Both the position numbers and the translations under genes were made by a program. From Chromera velia (taxonomy: Eukaryota; Sar; Chromeraceae), in NCBI GenBank assembly GCA_018398765.1, contig JAHBMJ010000587.1, positions 2,116-61,204 on the forward strand: a DNA stretch of 59,089 bases. The letters are read 5' to 3'. Of the stretch, positions 57,927-59,089 are shown piece by piece. The notes under the pieces were generated by a model. It had not been told where the DNA came from, made no database searches, and saw only the letters and a program-made list of their open reading frames with translations. Position 1 is the stretch's first letter, and every line of letters starts with the position of its first letter.

Positions 57927-58994
57927 GTGTGTGTGTGTCCGTTTCCTTCATATGTACATGTACTGTTACTCTGATTGAAAGCAGACTTTGGCACATTATC
58001 CACCGGGAGGACAAGCAGAAATTCGAGGATCTTCTTCGAAGAGAGTTCTCCGGAGGGTCAGTCAGTTAATTTTACACTTTGTTTCCAAAATTGGGAAGAT
58101 TGCCTGAATTATTTTCCCTTCCTGCTTGCGTGCGTGGCTGTGTGGGTTGTCGGAGAGTGTGAGAAAAAAATGTTCAGCGTGACTTCCGCAACCATAATTC
58201 ACTTCTCTGCGAAGTCGGCTGTATTTCGTGTGATGAAATGAAATTCTCCCTCAGATGTTCTTTCTCTTATCTTCTTCCTTATCCCTCCTCCAGCATTTGT
58301 GCGGGCTTATATCTTTACACCTACCTGCTGGTTTTCCTATCCTACCCCCCTTTCCCTTCCTTTTCTCTTTTTCCTCGCCCAATTTTTTCCCTCGACGTTG
58401 CAGGTACCAAAAGTGCCCTGAAGCCCACCAACACAAGACCTTTCTCGTGAGCTCCATGGTAAGTGCTGCAATAGGGGTTTCATTGGAAGCTCTTTTCCTC
58501 TTCTGTATGTCTTTTCTTGCTGTCTCGCGTGTGGCGGGAGAGAGTGGTAGAGTTGATTCTTGAGCAATTCGGATAAAATTAAGGCCTACGGTCTGTCTGT
58601 CTTTTTGAGAAAAGGAAAAGAAAAGACGATGAAGTCTGTCTGTCCGACTGATTTTCTGTTCCTAAAAATGAATCCTAAAGAAAAAAGAAGAAGTGACAAC
58701 GCTTATCTGTCTTCCTGTCTAGCTGTTCTCTTTTTTCTTTTTGTACTGTCTTTCTAACCGCCTGTCTGTCACGAGACCCAGAAAAGGAAATGGATATTCG
58801 CGAAAGAGTGAAGGAAACGAGCAGGACAGCTAGAGATATACAATATAGTCCCGCCGTCTGAAAAGCAAGAGGAACCACAAGATACGACACACTGTCTATC
58901 GGAAATGAAGAGAAGAGAAGAGACGGGAAAGGAATCTAAGAAAGGAATAGTCTGCGCTGCCTGTCTTCTGTCTGTCTGTCTGTCTGTCTGTCTG

Positions 58995-59033
<39 letters not shown>

Positions 59034-59089
59034 GTCTGTTGTGTTCGTGAAGAAGAGGAGGGAGAGAAACCATACAGTCTGTCTGTCTC
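53296..59089 (+). CDS. KDM5-like JmjC-domain protein, 3' end beyond the window
   Basis: Exons joined in phase: 55303-55476, 55837-55969, 56301-56472, 56859-56893, 57325-57371, 57985-58056, 58404-58458 and onward. TIRDYKEVAEKLA and PVEEIERSFWNL match the KDM5 segment that precedes the JmjC core (EFWRLV). PYGYVG plus MWRTCFAWHKEDMDLPS match YVGMCFSSFCWHIEDH, keeping the His and Glu of the iron site. CLHHGACKLWHIIHRED, KFEDLLRREF and CPEAHQHKTFLVSSM follow the family order. The product would be an Fe(II)/2-oxoglutarate histone lysine demethylase in the nucleus. The second iron-binding His should lie past the right edge. Exons 53296-53462 (ATG start, ERFEVLLEVCRKNGYW) and 53972-54116 (KANLKFALDWAINAPVLPP) join each other in phase and probably form the N-terminus. 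Linking exons between 54.1 and 55.3 kb (YLRVEVLALLHAFKMTD near 54380, KYVERKYKSGIFAAM near 54842) are not settled. Confidence 0.75.
53579..53971. repeat. Tandem repeat carrying palindromic intron elements and repeated splice acceptors
   Basis: Four full units of about 82-100 bases plus the true acceptor. Each contains TTGTTTTCCTTCAATGGATG followed by CAG, so the intron has five copies of the same 3' splice site. Units 3 and 4 hold the palindrome around ACAGAAAAAGAATTCTGTAT (53775-53821 and 53875-53921); units 1 and 2 lack 14 bases of it. Confidence 0.85.
54815..54840. repeat. (TG)n directly upstream of an acceptor
   Basis: TG run ending in TGCAG before TAAATACGTGGAG, a probable exon of the JmjC gene. 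Confidence 0.75.
56570..56700. repeat. (TTTC)n repeat in a JmjC gene intron
   Basis: Pyrimidine-only run of TTTC/TTCC units. Confidence 0.95.
57372..57422. repeat. GTGA/GGTG repeat starting at a donor site
   Basis: The tetranucleotide run begins exactly at the donor of exon 57325-57371. Confidence 0.9.
57772..57936. repeat. TG and TC microsatellites in a JmjC gene intron
   Basis: TG-rich run to about 57895, then TC run to about 57926 and a short TG run. Confidence 0.95.
58459..59089 (+). other. Intron of the JmjC gene running off the window
   Basis: Follows donor GTAAGT at 58459. No further exon recognised; ends in TGTC and TC repeats. Confidence 0.6.

Overview
The window is nuclear DNA of an intron-rich eukaryote. 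Genes are cut into short exons (33 to 200 bases is common) joined at GT-AG introns with GTCAGT, GTGAGT or GTAAGT donors. Long dinucleotide and tetranucleotide repeats fill the introns, and AT-rich intergenic stretches carry retrotransposons and fold-back elements. A MORN-repeat protein of the alveolate type, together with a release-factor methyltransferase whose N-terminus looks like a secondary-plastid (signal plus transit) leader, points to a photosynthetic alveolate. A chromerid alga such as Chromera is my best guess; this is inference, not proof.

Layout: 1.5-7.1 kb (+) is a 14-exon MORN-repeat protein with an N-terminal acylation motif. 7.9-14.0 kb (-) is a decayed Ty1/copia retrotransposon with two LTRs. 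14.7-20.0 kb (-) holds exons of one or more genes I do not recognise, plus two small fold-back elements. 20.9-25.0 kb (-) is a PrmC/HemK glutamine methyltransferase. 25.5-26.5 kb (+) is a single-exon secreted-protein reading frame interrupted by one TGA. 27.5-31.0 kb is a fold-back element into which a non-coding LTR element with a perfect 5-base target duplication has inserted. 31.9-34.0 kb (-) is an unrecognised multi-exon gene. 35.9-37.0 kb (-) is a PIG-X-like GPI mannosyltransferase subunit, divergent from 37.7-40.5 kb (+), a histone stem-loop binding protein (SLBP). 41-46.5 kb is a transposon-rich AT-rich zone with a LINE tail, a broken reading frame with a long GAA repeat, and a 1.24-kb inverted-repeat element with a 10-base target duplication. 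46.5-52.8 kb (-) holds several small reading frames and a proline/serine-rich gene. 53.3 kb to the right edge (+) is a KDM5-like JmjC-domain protein that runs off the window.

The genes are unrelated housekeeping functions (organelle or cytosolic translation termination, GPI anchoring, histone mRNA processing, chromatin demethylation, membrane scaffolding), not an operon-like system. The most unusual signal is in the introns. A short palindromic element occurs beside 3' splice sites of two unrelated genes, with copies of the acceptor and exon start on both sides. Tetranucleotide repeats begin exactly at 5' splice donors, and several intron segments are paralogous to one another. Together these suggest active intron remodelling.
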